From Xanthoparmelia taractica (taxonomy: Eukaryota; Ascomycota; Lecanoromycetes; Lecanorales; Parmeliaceae): 64,000 nt of DNA. The number at the start of each line of letters is the position of its first letter. The first letter of the stretch is position 1. Shown in pieces: positions 55,461-64,000 of this stretch. The position numbers were made by a program, and so were the translations under genes. The DNA is taken from contig JANQBS010000176.1 of NCBI GenBank assembly GCA_033085395.1, forward strand, positions 1-64,000, written 5' to 3'. The notes under the pieces are model-generated. The model was not told where the DNA came from, did no database searches, and saw only the letters and a list, made by a program, of their open reading frames with translations.

Positions 55461-56258
55461 TTACTCCCCCTCCCCTTTCCCCCTTCTTCCCCTCCCCTCC
55501 CCTCGTCTCCCTCTCCCTTCCCCATTCCTCCCTTCTCCTTCTCCTTCTTCCTCACCCCTAATCCCATCACCACCCTCTCCCCCCATATCCTCTTCCCCCA
55601 CCTCCCTCCCCCCAAATCCCGGAAATACCTCCCACACTTGTTCCATAATGATATCCCCGTAGCTCTTCCCGCTCTCCAGCTCCTGACGCTCGCGCTCCAG
55701 GCGCCGTTTCTGCCAGCCGGGTTTCTCGTTGCCCATCCAGAGTTGGCGGAGGAGGGATTTGAGACCGCCTTGTGGTGGTGCGGGTTCTTCGGGTTCGAGG
55801 TTTGGTTGGGGGGATGGTTGTGTTTGTTGTGCTTGCGGTAGTGTTTGGGTTTGTATTTGTGCTCTTGCTTTTTCTGCTTCAACATCAGCTTCTCGGCCTG
55901 GGTCTCGGTCCCCAAACCACCCCCCCATCCTTTTCCTGAACCCCTCCCCCGCCCCTGCACCTATACCAGCGCCCGTACCCGCGCCCCCATTCTGCACCCT
56001 CGCCCGCGTACTCGCGCTCCCGAATGTGAGCTCCTCAGCCGATACCACGCACACGCCGCACAGGGTGAAGGTGTAAAGGTCTAGTTTTCGGGGCGGGAGG
56101 AGCATCAGGAGTGGGGATGTGAGGAGGAGGGTTAGGAAGAGGGGGCGGAGGGGGTTGGTTGTTGTGGTAGGGGTCGTCGTGGTGGGGTTAGGGGTTGTGG
56201 TTGCGGGTGGAGAAGAGGTGGAGGAGGAGGAGGAGGAGGGTGGTGGTTGGGCGGCCAT
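55461..56258 (-). CDS. Small fungal membrane protein, unknown function
   Basis: Intronless, 265 residues from MAAQPPPSSSSSS; the frame is open 129 codons further upstream but that part is Pro/Asn/His-rich leader-like sequence. A Thr/Pro-rich N-terminus is followed by two short hydrophobic helices (RPLFLTLLLTSPLLMLLPP and LYTFTLCGVCVVSAEEL). A glycine/alanine linker comes next, then a conserved-looking segment QLWMGNEKPGW, RRLERERQELESGKSYGDII and MEQVWEVFPG. The tail is repetitive Gly/Glu/Arg. I recall similar fungal proteins carrying the name rhomboid family membrane protein, but no Ser-His rhomboid active site is present, so that name should not imply protease activity. Confidence 0.65.
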   Translation of the reverse strand: MAAQPPPSSSSSSTSSPPATTTPNPTTTTPTTTTNPLRPLFLTLLLTSPLLMLLPPRKLDLYTFTLCGVCVVSAEELTFGSASTRARVQNGGAGTGAGIGAGAGEGFRKRMGGWFGDRDPGREADVEAEKARAQIQTQTLPQAQQTQPSPQPNLEPEEPAPPQGGLKSLLRQLWMGNEKPGWQKRRLERERQELESGKSYGDIIMEQVWEVFPGFGGREVGEEDMGGEGGDGIRGEEEGEGEGRNGEGRGRRGEGRGRRGKGEGE

Positions 56259-56925
56259 TGGTTGGGTTGGGTTGCGTCGTGGAGAGTTGGTCTTTTGGCT
56301 TAGCAGCCTCCAGGAAGGGGGGGTGTTGGTTTGGGCGAGGGGTGGGTTGAGAAGGTGTTTGTGGGCGGGTGTATTGGAAAAGGTAGCTAGGTTATGCCCT
56401 TTGAGCGGATTACATCTTGTTTTGTTTCGTTGCGTTGCGTGGTGCTCGAGGGGGTAGGATTCACTGGAGTTGGGGTGCCTAGGTATTGGTTGGTTTGGTT
56501 GATTGATTAATTGATTGGTGGGTGGTAGGTGGTGCGTGCGTGCTGCTTGACTGACTGTCTTATGGCGCGGGATGGAGTTGGATATGGGGGATTTGAAGGG
56601 TGGGTTAGAGGAAGGATGGTGGAGGGTTGATGAAGGGTCTGGCAATTTATAAAGTACCTAAGTAGGGTAGATATGGAAGTAAGACGCGTATAGATTGAGT
56701 GAGAGAGTGGATTGTGAGCGCCAATGTCTGTATGTAAGGTACCTAAGATAGGCAATAAGTACCTGACTTTATGTACTCCCTCGTCGTCCATACAGAAAGT
56801 TCAGCCGAGTGATCTCATCACTCCCTTCCCATCTCCATATCCCTACCTTATTCCCATCCCAAGTTCTCCCTCCCCTTTAATTTATAAATATATTAGCAAT
56901 TAGTAACTAATATCATCCAAGCAAT
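56259..56925. other. Intergenic, G-rich leader and spacer
   Basis: Upstream region of the small membrane protein (purine/GT-rich plus strand) up to the tRNA gene. Nothing else is recognised. Confidence 0.4.
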
Positions 56926-57043
56926 GACACTTTGGCCGAGTGGTTAAGGCGACAGACTCGAATTCTCATTTCCTTGGATGGGAAAGACAAAAATCCGACA
57001 TCTGTTTCATTCGTGAGCGCAGGTTCAAATCCTGCAGGTGTCG
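56926..57043 (+). tRNA. tRNA-Ser (anticodon CGA) with 37-nt intron
   Basis: The acceptor arms GACACTT and AGGTGTC pair with one G-T, and a D arm with GGCCGAGTGG is present. The anticodon stem is ACAGA/TCTGT with loop CTCGAAA (anticodon at 56959-56961). An intron occupies 56963-56999, just 3' of position 37 as usual. A long variable arm (TCA-TTCG-TGA) marks class II, and the T arm is GCAGGTTCAAATCCTGC. A discriminator G closes it. T-rich sequence follows at about 57051-57078 as a likely RNA polymerase III terminator. The intact class II cloverleaf and the CGA anticodon give serine. Confidence 0.95.
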
Positions 57044-57439
57044 ACATGTCTATTTATTTTTGTATTTTTATATTTTTTTGGTTCAGAAGTTTTGTGTTTT
57101 CGCGTTTTTGGAGACTGTGATTGGGGAAGAGTGGAGTAGTTTTTGGCTTGGCTTGGGGGTTTTTGGGGTGGTTGGGTTTGGGGTGGGTATTCTGAGGAGG
57201 GGAGTGGAGGGGAGGTTTGGAGATTTGATGCCATGGACTTAATGCCTTGTGATAGCCTAGAGATGGGCGTGTGGGAGATGAGTACGAATTAACTACGAGA
57301 GGGGGTACTAATACGGAAATCACGCTCAGAGTGGTAGGGGAAGGGGGAGTATCACAGGCAATCCGAAATGCTTTACGAAATGCATTAATTCCCATCCTTT
57401 GTTTTCTGCGACCAGCTATTACGCATCAAAATACCACAG
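57044..57439. other. Intergenic, tRNA terminator and spacer
   Basis: Begins with T-rich runs that should terminate the tRNA transcript; the remainder is G-rich and featureless up to the 3' end of the next minus-strand gene. Confidence 0.5.
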
Positions 57440-59508
57440 TCAAGCTTCCAGATCCTTCATTCCAACTTTGGACAATGCATGCTGAGCCTGCTCAACTGTC
57501 ATCTCCAAAAGTTCCATACTGAAAATCACATTGTCTCTGTCTTGTTCACCGCCATACTCTAATTCGTCGTGTAGAATACTGCTCTGAAACTTCTTCGCAG
57601 CTTGCAATAGAGAGTCGAGAAATCTGGGCAATTCGTTCCGCTTCGCTACTTCAGCCATTTGTAGACGCCTAGATAGGGTGGCAGATGAGAGGAGTAGGTA
57701 GAGAAGATTGAGGACTGCAAGATAAAACGGCTGATATGCCTGGAAGGTGGCATAGCTGTCCGTGATAGACTGGCCTTCCATAAGCTTCTCCGGGTTCGGA
57801 AAGATGAATGGTGCAAGGGTGCTCAGGGCAGCGGATGTTGCAAATATTGGACCTTCTGCATCTGGCTCCTTGCCCTGCTCGGCTTTCTCGGCCGCAAGTA
57901 TCTCATCCTTCAACCAGCCGATGGCGCTTGATTTGAGGTTTTCAAAGGGGCAATGCTCCAGCGTATCTCGTATGAATGCCAGACGGGAGTTTTCTGAAGG
58001 ATTGAGATGGAGTATGGTTGATGTCAGGAGGTGCGCATGATATCGTAGGACAGGAGATGGCATGTTTGCAGAGAGTAGAGACAGTCGTTGGAGGATGTTG
58101 GTAAAGACAAGTTCGTTGTCATCCTGACCACCAGCATCGCCCCTTGTTGGTATACTGGTCTGCGAATTGACGATAAGAGAGCCTAGAAAGAGGACCGCGT
58201 CAATAAGTGGTTCTGATTCTGCTCCGGTACTGCCAGTTGCCGAATCCCCTAGCGAGCTAGCCAGTATGCCTGCAAAGTCTGGAACCAGGCTTAGAGGTGG
58301 CAAAGATGCCGGAGAGTTGAAAAGCGTGGATGAGGCTGCCATTGTTGCCAAGATGTATATCGAGCCCGTCTTCGACAAGGGAACGTCAGATGCGGAAGAT
58401 GGAAGCTCTTGCTCTTCATCCACATCTAGTTCATCGGGTTTCGTGATGGTCGACAGCAATTCTTCCGCACCAAGGTTGAGATCTCGAGCAAGTGACTGCA
58501 ATCGTTAGCGATTGTCTCTGCTAATTTTGAACGACTGACCAGGATATGGCCCGTGATCGCGTCCCGTTCATGCAAATGTTCTTCCTTCTCGAATAGACTA
58601 CCGTACGTCTGCCGCCCTGGAATTGTTTTCTCGGGATGTAGTTCCTCTTGATATCTGCTTGACCACGCCAAACCCGGGACATCCTCATCCAGCGCAGTTG
58701 AGTTCATGTAGGCTTCGGCAACGTAGGTGAGGAATGACTGCAAGAGCCGAGACTGTAAAGCGTTTTCATCAACACCCAAAACTTCATCTTGGCCCTCGGG
58801 GTCAGGCGCAGATACAGGAGTTGCCTGGGTAGACATCATTGTGCTACTCTTCCGAGGCGGCAACTTGGGCCTTTTGGTTCCAGACAGGGCCTTGATGAAG
58901 CCTAGCACTGCCTCTGTTGCTTCTGTAACCCTAGCTACCTGCGAGTAAGCTGGTAGAACAGCCTGTAAGGATGTGGAGAGGAAACGACTTGGGTATTTGG
59001 TTTTTATGCGCGGGTGGAGAATTGAAAGCATGTCGAGCAAAGCTGTGAATTTGGCGCCCTTTGATGGGGGCTTCGATGGCTCTGCAGGGGTCGCGGATTC
59101 CGAAGCTACATTGTCGCCGCCTTGCACCTTAAGCTCGTGGGCCTCTTCGTCCCTCGCTTCAGGCTCTTTCGGCTCCTCAACTTCTTCAACGTCCTCCGCC
59201 TCGTCTAGGTCGTCAGATTCCTCGTTTTCTCCTAGTCCTTCTAAAAGCTCTGTCACCTTCAACACCACCTCCCTGGGATTGCCCAACCGTGCCACATCTT
59301 GCAGACATTGTTGTGAGGCAGGCAGGAGTGGCAGCAACAAATGGACCAGGTCCCATCCGATGTTGGCAGTAAGTGTGGTGTCTTGGAGGATGTGGTGCAA
59401 GGTAGGAAGCTGCTCGGCTGTAAGGTTATATTCGAGGATGGTGAGGTAGGAGAGATAATCGGTCTCTGGTGGTAGCGCCTTCAGCAGTGGGTTTTCAGTG
59501 TCTGCCAT
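57440..59508 (-). CDS. YAP/Alf4/glomulin-family protein (Ybp1-like)
   Basis: Exons: 59508-58540 and 58495-57440; 674 residues. The start MADTENPLLKALPPETDYLSY is used; an ATG-less extension lies upstream. The 44-nt intron has a GTCAGT donor and a GCTAAC branch site. The protein is nearly all alpha-helical (LPTLHHILQDTTL, DLVHLLLPLLPAS, KFTALLDMLSILHPRI, FYLAVLNLLYLLLSS) with one acidic insert near 100-150. This fits the fungal family that contains yeast Ybp1/Ybp2, cofactors for peroxide-induced activation of the Yap1 transcription factor. The assignment is from remembered overall resemblance; a redox-signalling role here is inference. Confidence 0.7.
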
Positions 59509-59934
59509 GTTAAAGAAGGGGCAATTCACCATTCAATGTCGAAAACGGGAAAGTGAATAATTGACTAGGCCTCAAGAGGAGATATTAAGCGCGCCAATCA
59601 ATTCGTTATCAACGTCCGTATCCATATCGCCGAACAATTCCCCTCGCACGAGATGTGTAATGAAAAGTAAGTAAGACGCAGACTATAAAACGGCTTGATA
59701 TATAGTGACGGCATGGTATCTTAGGCTCAAAGTAAGAGATCATGTATACATCCAGATGCTCGCTTTCATCATGTTTGATACCGCTTCAATTGTCCAGAGC
59801 GTATCTGGTTTCCTACAGTCTAGTACCTTTCTCGCCGAGCCTACGTTATTGATCCTTCCTGATTACTCTCATATCATCCGACGTCTGAGCAGCAGCTAGC
59901 CGTAAGGTCAAAAGACCTCACTGAAAGCCACCTC
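59509..59934. promoter_or_regulatory. Divergent promoter, Ybp-like / permease
   Basis: A 426-bp spacer between opposite start codons. No specific motif is seen. Confidence 0.4.
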
Positions 59935-61713
59935 ATGGACAATGACTTGGATAGAAGACCCTCCGCCCAGGGTAAGGATGAAGATCGTCTCGCAGAACTA
60001 GGCTACAAACAAGAGCTCACGCGCAATTGGTCGCTATTACACAACTTTGGTGTATCCTTCTCCATTATTGTAAGATTCGAGCCACGCTCATTTTTTCCGC
60101 CTGATATCTGCATAGCTCTTTCCCCAACGAGACTGAGCGGCGAACCAAGACGGGAGGCATTAGAAGATTGATTGAGGCGAATTTCCACGTTGCTATGATA
60201 TGCTGTCGGTATAAAAGGACTGACCAGCATCTAGAGCGTCATCACGGGCATCACGACTTTATTCGAGTATGGACTATCCACAGGTGGACCAGGGGTCATG
60301 TCCGTCGGCTGGATCGTCGTCTGCGTCTTCACCTTCTTCGTCGCTATCGGTATGGCAGAGATTGTGTCGGCCGTTCCTACCAGCGGAGGTCCCTACTTCT
60401 GGGCTGCCATCTTGGCCCCGAAGGATAAATCGGCTTTTTACTCATGGATCACTGGCTGGTTCAATCTGCTCGGTCAGGTTGCGGTAACCACGGGCATCAC
60501 ATTTGGCTGTGCAGGACTTATTTCCACCACTGCAACGATAGGCACCAGCTATGCGCCGACCGCAGGCAAGACCATTGGAATCTATGCCGCTCTACTCATA
60601 TCGCATGTCCTAATCAATAGTTTCGGCGTCCCTGTTCTCCGGTATCTTAACAATACGTCCATTCTTCTCCACTCGGTCGGAACAACGTGTTTCGCAATTG
60701 CCATACTGTCCAAAGCACCAACCCATCAGTCGGCCAAGGCTGTCTTCGCTCATTTTTATGACGGAACAGGAGATCCTGGTTGGAGCGTGCGAGCATCACC
60801 TGCGTATGTCGCTGTATGCGGCATCTTGATGGCCCAGTACACCATCACTGGCTTCGACGCTTCCGCCCACTTGTCAGAGGAAACAAACAACGCAGCCTGG
60901 AATGCCCCCCTCGGAGTGCTCATGTCCGTAGGGATATCCGCAATCTTTGGCTTCTTCCTCCTCATTTCGCTCCTCTTCTGCATCCAAGATTTCGACAAAA
61001 CAGTCAACAGTTCCGTCGGCCAGCCGGTAACGCAGATCCTCATCGACATCTTCGGCAACAAAGGCGCCATCGCTCTCATGACCCTCATCATCGTCTGCGT
61101 CTGGCACGCCGGCCTCTTCTCCATGACGTCAAATTCCCGCATGATGTTCGGCTTCGCCCGCGACCGCGGCCTACCTCCCTTCTTCACGGCGGTCTCCGCA
61201 AAATACCAGGCTCCTATCCGGACAGTCTGCCTGGCGGCCTTTCTCTCTTTCCTCCTCGCGATCCCATCGCTTGGCTCCACCGTTGCCTTCTCGGCCGCCA
61301 CCTCCATCGCCACCATCGGCCTCTACATCTCCTACGGTCTCCCTATCCTCATCGGTCTCGTCTATCACTCCAATTTCAAAAAGGGTCCGTTCAATCTCCG
61401 CGCCCTGTCCCGACCCATCGCCACTGTCGCCTGCCTATATATCGCCTTCATCACCATCGTCTTTTGTCTGCCAGAGATGAACCCTGTCAACAGTCAGACG
61501 TTGAATTACACACCTGTCGCCGTCGGCATCGTAGCGCTCTGGGCGTTTGGCAGCTGGTTCTTGTGGGCGCGCAGGTGGTTCACGGGGCCCGTTAGGCAGA
61601 TTGAAGCGGAGAGGATGGGTATCAACGTCATGGATGATCCGGGCGCTTTTGAGCGGTTCGAGCGTGAGAGGGGGAAGACGGAGGGGAATGTTAGTGTCAA
61701 GGACCCGCTGTAA
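59935..61713 (+). CDS. Amino-acid / GABA-type permease (APC superfamily)
   Basis: Exons: 59935-60069 and 60235-61713; 537 residues, phase-0 intron of 165 nt. The short N-terminal exon ends NFGVSFSII, and the first helix is rebuilt across the junction as SVITGITTLFEYGL. Then come GGPGVMSVGWIVVCVFTFFV, AEIVSAVPTSGGPYFWAA (the conserved PTSGGxY motif) and about ten further hydrophobic helices, including YTITGFDASAHLSEET, a hallmark of the fungal GABA/choline/amino-acid permease group. FGFARDRGLPPFF follows in the later loop. The C-terminus is short and cytosolic. Substrate cannot be set from sequence alone; the plasma membrane is the likely location. Confidence 0.9.
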
Positions 61714-63294
61714 AGTAGGGTATAGGAAGAAGCGTTGTAAACCTTTTTTCATTTATTTCATTTTTTTTTTTTGATGTGTATGGCCATGTGGTCTATATAT
61801 CGCCAATCTATCTACCCATTCATCTACCAATCAATCTATATCGAACACTTACCCTTCCCTTCCCCATTCCCTCCCTCCCCTCACTTCACAACTCAAGTCC
61901 CCACCCCCGCTCCTCTCCTCTTCCACTTCCCTTCTCACCTTATCACATCAACCATTTCTTCCACCCCTTCCTTCAACAATACACCTACTCATCCCTACCC
62001 ATTCTTCACCCCCACCCACCCCACGCAGCATGCCCCCTCTCCACATGGCTATGTTAAGATTCGGACAATTGTATATGCTTTATAGATTAAGGTTTTTTGA
62101 TAGATTAAGATTTGGACAGAAGGGATTAAAGAAGGGAGAATGTAGGATTCAAGTGTATTAGATTACTGGATAGGAAGGAGAGGGCCGTGATGGGCGAGAT
62201 AAGAGAGAGAGGGAAGGAGAGAGGAGGGAAGGATAGGGAAGGATAGGGAGGGAAGAGAAGAGAAGAGAAGAGAAGAGAAGAGAAGAGAAGAGAAGAGAAG
62301 AGAAGAGAAGAGAAGAGAAGAGAAGAGAGAGGATCATACTACATTGCAATCTTTTCGGAAATAGATCACTATATGGCTTGAACTGGATGGATGGAGGGAG
62401 GGATGTAAGGGGAGAAGAAAGTGATAAGGAAATGGGGTAGGGTTGGGGATAAAGGGGAGAGGATTGGAAGGGAAAAAGGGAGCAAGGGCTGGCTTTCAAG
62501 GCTTTGGGTCATGATATACTGCGGTTCTATCATTGACCACGGTGCTGAGAATAGTGGTAGCGTGCACTTTGTTCGTGCTCACGGAGATAACGTTAGAACT
62601 TAACCAAGGTAGACTCAAGATGCTATCACATCGCATTATACCAACCCCCCCCCCCCGCCCCTTACGCTTCTCAAAGATACCTTGCCATATACACAGAACC
62701 CCCAGTAACCCGTACCCACCACCACCACCACCACCCACCAGCACACCGCCGAGACCTTCCCCATTACAGCACCCTCTGCGCTTCCTTCCTCCGTCAGTTC
62801 CCGAAGCCTGTCCCTATCACGACTCTCTCTAAAACCCTATAGATTAGCAAGGCCCTCTCGAGAAGAGAAAGAAAGAGAGAAACAAAGTAGTCTGTATCAT
62901 GTATCATGCATGTATCACGCATGGGTGGGTGAACGGCATACCGAGCTGAAAGAACACCCTAGCTCTCGTAGGGTAGGGTTTGGAGACTGCGGCATACGTG
63001 GGTGGAGCGGCTAGTGCGGCATCTTGGTTAATGTTCTCGCTAATGGGTTTTTGGTGCGTCTTCATGGTGTTTTTGGATGTCACTGGCGCCTATTGTTGAT
63101 GGTTAGATGATGGTCTTGTTTTTGCCGCTGCCGGCGGTGAGGAGAGTGGTGATACTGACTGACGGTTGCGTCTGAAGGTCCACTCTGTCCTCGCGTCTGC
63201 GGATAGCGAAATGAGGGGCCGTGGCTGGAAATTCTTGGTTCTTGGGTGGCCGGACACACTTTGCTGATGCCTTGCGCGTCTTCGCAGGGGTAGG
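61714..63294. other. Spacer with microsatellites
   Basis: Contains a T run near 61763-61773, a pyrimidine-rich stretch at about 61840-62035, a pure (AGAAG)n array of about 15 copies at 62253-62327, and a C run near 62645-62656. Open frames here follow the repeats. No gene is supported. Confidence 0.6.
62253..62327. repeat. (AGAAG)15 microsatellite
   Basis: About 75 bp of uninterrupted AGAAG units, long and pure enough to be length-variable. Confidence 0.95.
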
Positions 63295-63822
63295 TTAATC
63301 CTCCGCGTGCTCGGCGCTACCTTCGTCCTCATCCGTGGACCCAAGACCTTCGTCTTCCTCCTCCACCCACCATTCGGGTTCAATGCCCGCCTCTTTCTCC
63401 TTGACGAGCTCATCGCCCTCTTCGGAGATAATAGCTTCGGAGTCGGGTTCCTCGCTATCAGTGTCACTATCAAGGGCAGTGCCCTCTGTATCCATGTCGC
63501 TGTCAAGGTCAGAGCCCTCGTCATCCGCGTCTTGGCTGGTAACATGAATGTAGCTTTCGAACATCTCGCGGGATCCACTCTCATCCAGGAACATGCAAAT
63601 ATGGATTGCGGACTTGGTCGAGAACGTGGAGAGTGACAAAGGTTGGTCACAGGATGTCAAGAGGTGGGATACAAGCCGGAGACAGTGATTGAATCCGCTG
63701 TTACACAGCTTGCACGACCATGTTCCACAAGGATCTTGCCTTGTGGACTGGGCGATGGACTGCTCGTGTTGGTCCAGATTGATGGAATGAGGCTGTACAC
63801 GGGGGCTCTGTGATGGTGACAT
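63295..63822 (-). CDS. Acidic protein with a single zinc-finger-like motif
   Basis: 175 residues from MSPSQSPRVQPHS. An intron (GTAAGT donor, GCTAAC branch, GCAG acceptor about two bases before the ATG) appears to interrupt the 5' leader, with the donor at about 63876. WSCKLCNSGFNHCLRLVSH looks like a degenerate C2H2 finger. The C-terminal half is strongly acidic (Asp/Glu/Ser repeats such as DSDMDTEGTALDSDTDSEE). TATAAAA near 63963-63971 on the minus strand could be the TATA box. The upstream exon could instead be coding; no ATG is visible in it. Family unknown. Confidence 0.5.
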   Translation of the reverse strand: MSPSQSPRVQPHSINLDQHEQSIAQSTRQDPCGTWSCKLCNSGFNHCLRLVSHLLTSCDQPLSLSTFSTKSAIHICMFLDESGSREMFESYIHVTSQDADDEGSDLDSDMDTEGTALDSDTDSEEPDSEAIISEEGDELVKEKEAGIEPEWWVEEEDEGLGSTDEDEGSAEHAED

Positions 63823-63961
63823 GGCTGCATTCAATGGGTTAGCATCTATCAGTTACAAGATTAGTAGTCACTTACTGTGAGAGCTTGTCGTGGGACTCTT
63901 GGTGCCGATTGTGACTGGGGCTGTTTGTAGTGAAAGAGAAGACAAGAAGATGTGCAACAGA

Positions 63962-63972
63962 AGGCTTTTTAT
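63962..63972 (-). promoter_or_regulatory. Putative TATA box of the acidic-protein gene
   Basis: Minus-strand ATATAAAAAG lies about 150 bp upstream of the start codon and about 90 bp upstream of the predicted leader intron. It is positionally plausible but is a common word. Confidence 0.35.
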
Positions 63973-64000
63973 ATGTATTTGGGATCAACACGTCCATGAT

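Noticed and set aside
60780..61595. 271-codon plus-strand frame rich in His, Arg and Pro
   Set aside because: Alternate frame of the amino-acid permease exon.

Overview
The window looks like nuclear DNA of a filamentous ascomycete (Pezizomycotina). Protein-coding genes carry mostly short introns (about 50-90 nt) with GTRNGT donors, CTRAY branch sites and YAG acceptors. There is a strongly AT-rich, TpA-rich block typical of repeat-induced point mutation (RIP), and the genes (RRP5, eIF4B, Pol delta, Cdt2, Pfa3-type DHHC, Ybp/Alf4-type protein) resemble filamentous-fungal forms. Dothideomycetes is a plausible class, but that is inference only.

Layout. Bases 1 to about 5.2 kb are an AT-rich RIP-like repeat block ending in a degenerate PiggyBac transposase; 5.2-7.6 kb is a gene-poor border with a broken reading frame. 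From 7.6 to 19.3 kb lies a dense housekeeping block: eIF4B (-, seven coding exons including a predicted 3-nt microexon), a Tim17-like membrane protein (+), a Cdt2-like WD40 protein (-) and RRP5 (+). Between 19.7 and 22.3 kb three small secreted proteins share a four-cysteine pattern and form a paralogue cluster. Next come a lysine-rich nuclear-type protein, an APH-fold kinase-like protein and a small orphan protein (23-29 kb), then 2.5 kb of microsatellite-rich spacer. At 31.3-39.2 kb are DNA polymerase delta (-), a rhomboid protease (-) and a Pfa3-like palmitoyltransferase (+), followed by a protein with a cysteine-rich N-terminus (39.6-40.9 kb).

The 40.9-46.8 kb stretch is almost gene-free. 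It holds a 15-bp-period minisatellite split by a 572-bp non-autonomous hAT element with an 8-bp target duplication, and one tiny spliced gene on the minus strand encoding a 40-residue protein ending in FCTIM. I read that as a candidate a-factor-like lipopeptide pheromone precursor and consider it the most interesting item here.

The remainder (46.8-64 kb) has phospholipase D (-), cyanase (+) with a possible mitochondrial presequence, a small predicted N-myristoylated protein (+), a C2H2 zinc-finger protein (+), a small membrane protein (-), an intron-containing tRNA-Ser(CGA) (+), a Ybp/Alf4/glomulin-family protein (-), an amino-acid permease (+) and an acidic protein at the right edge (-).

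The genes do not form one pathway. Exon structures were derived by hand from splice signals, reading-phase arithmetic and remembered family conservation; no search or alignment was run.
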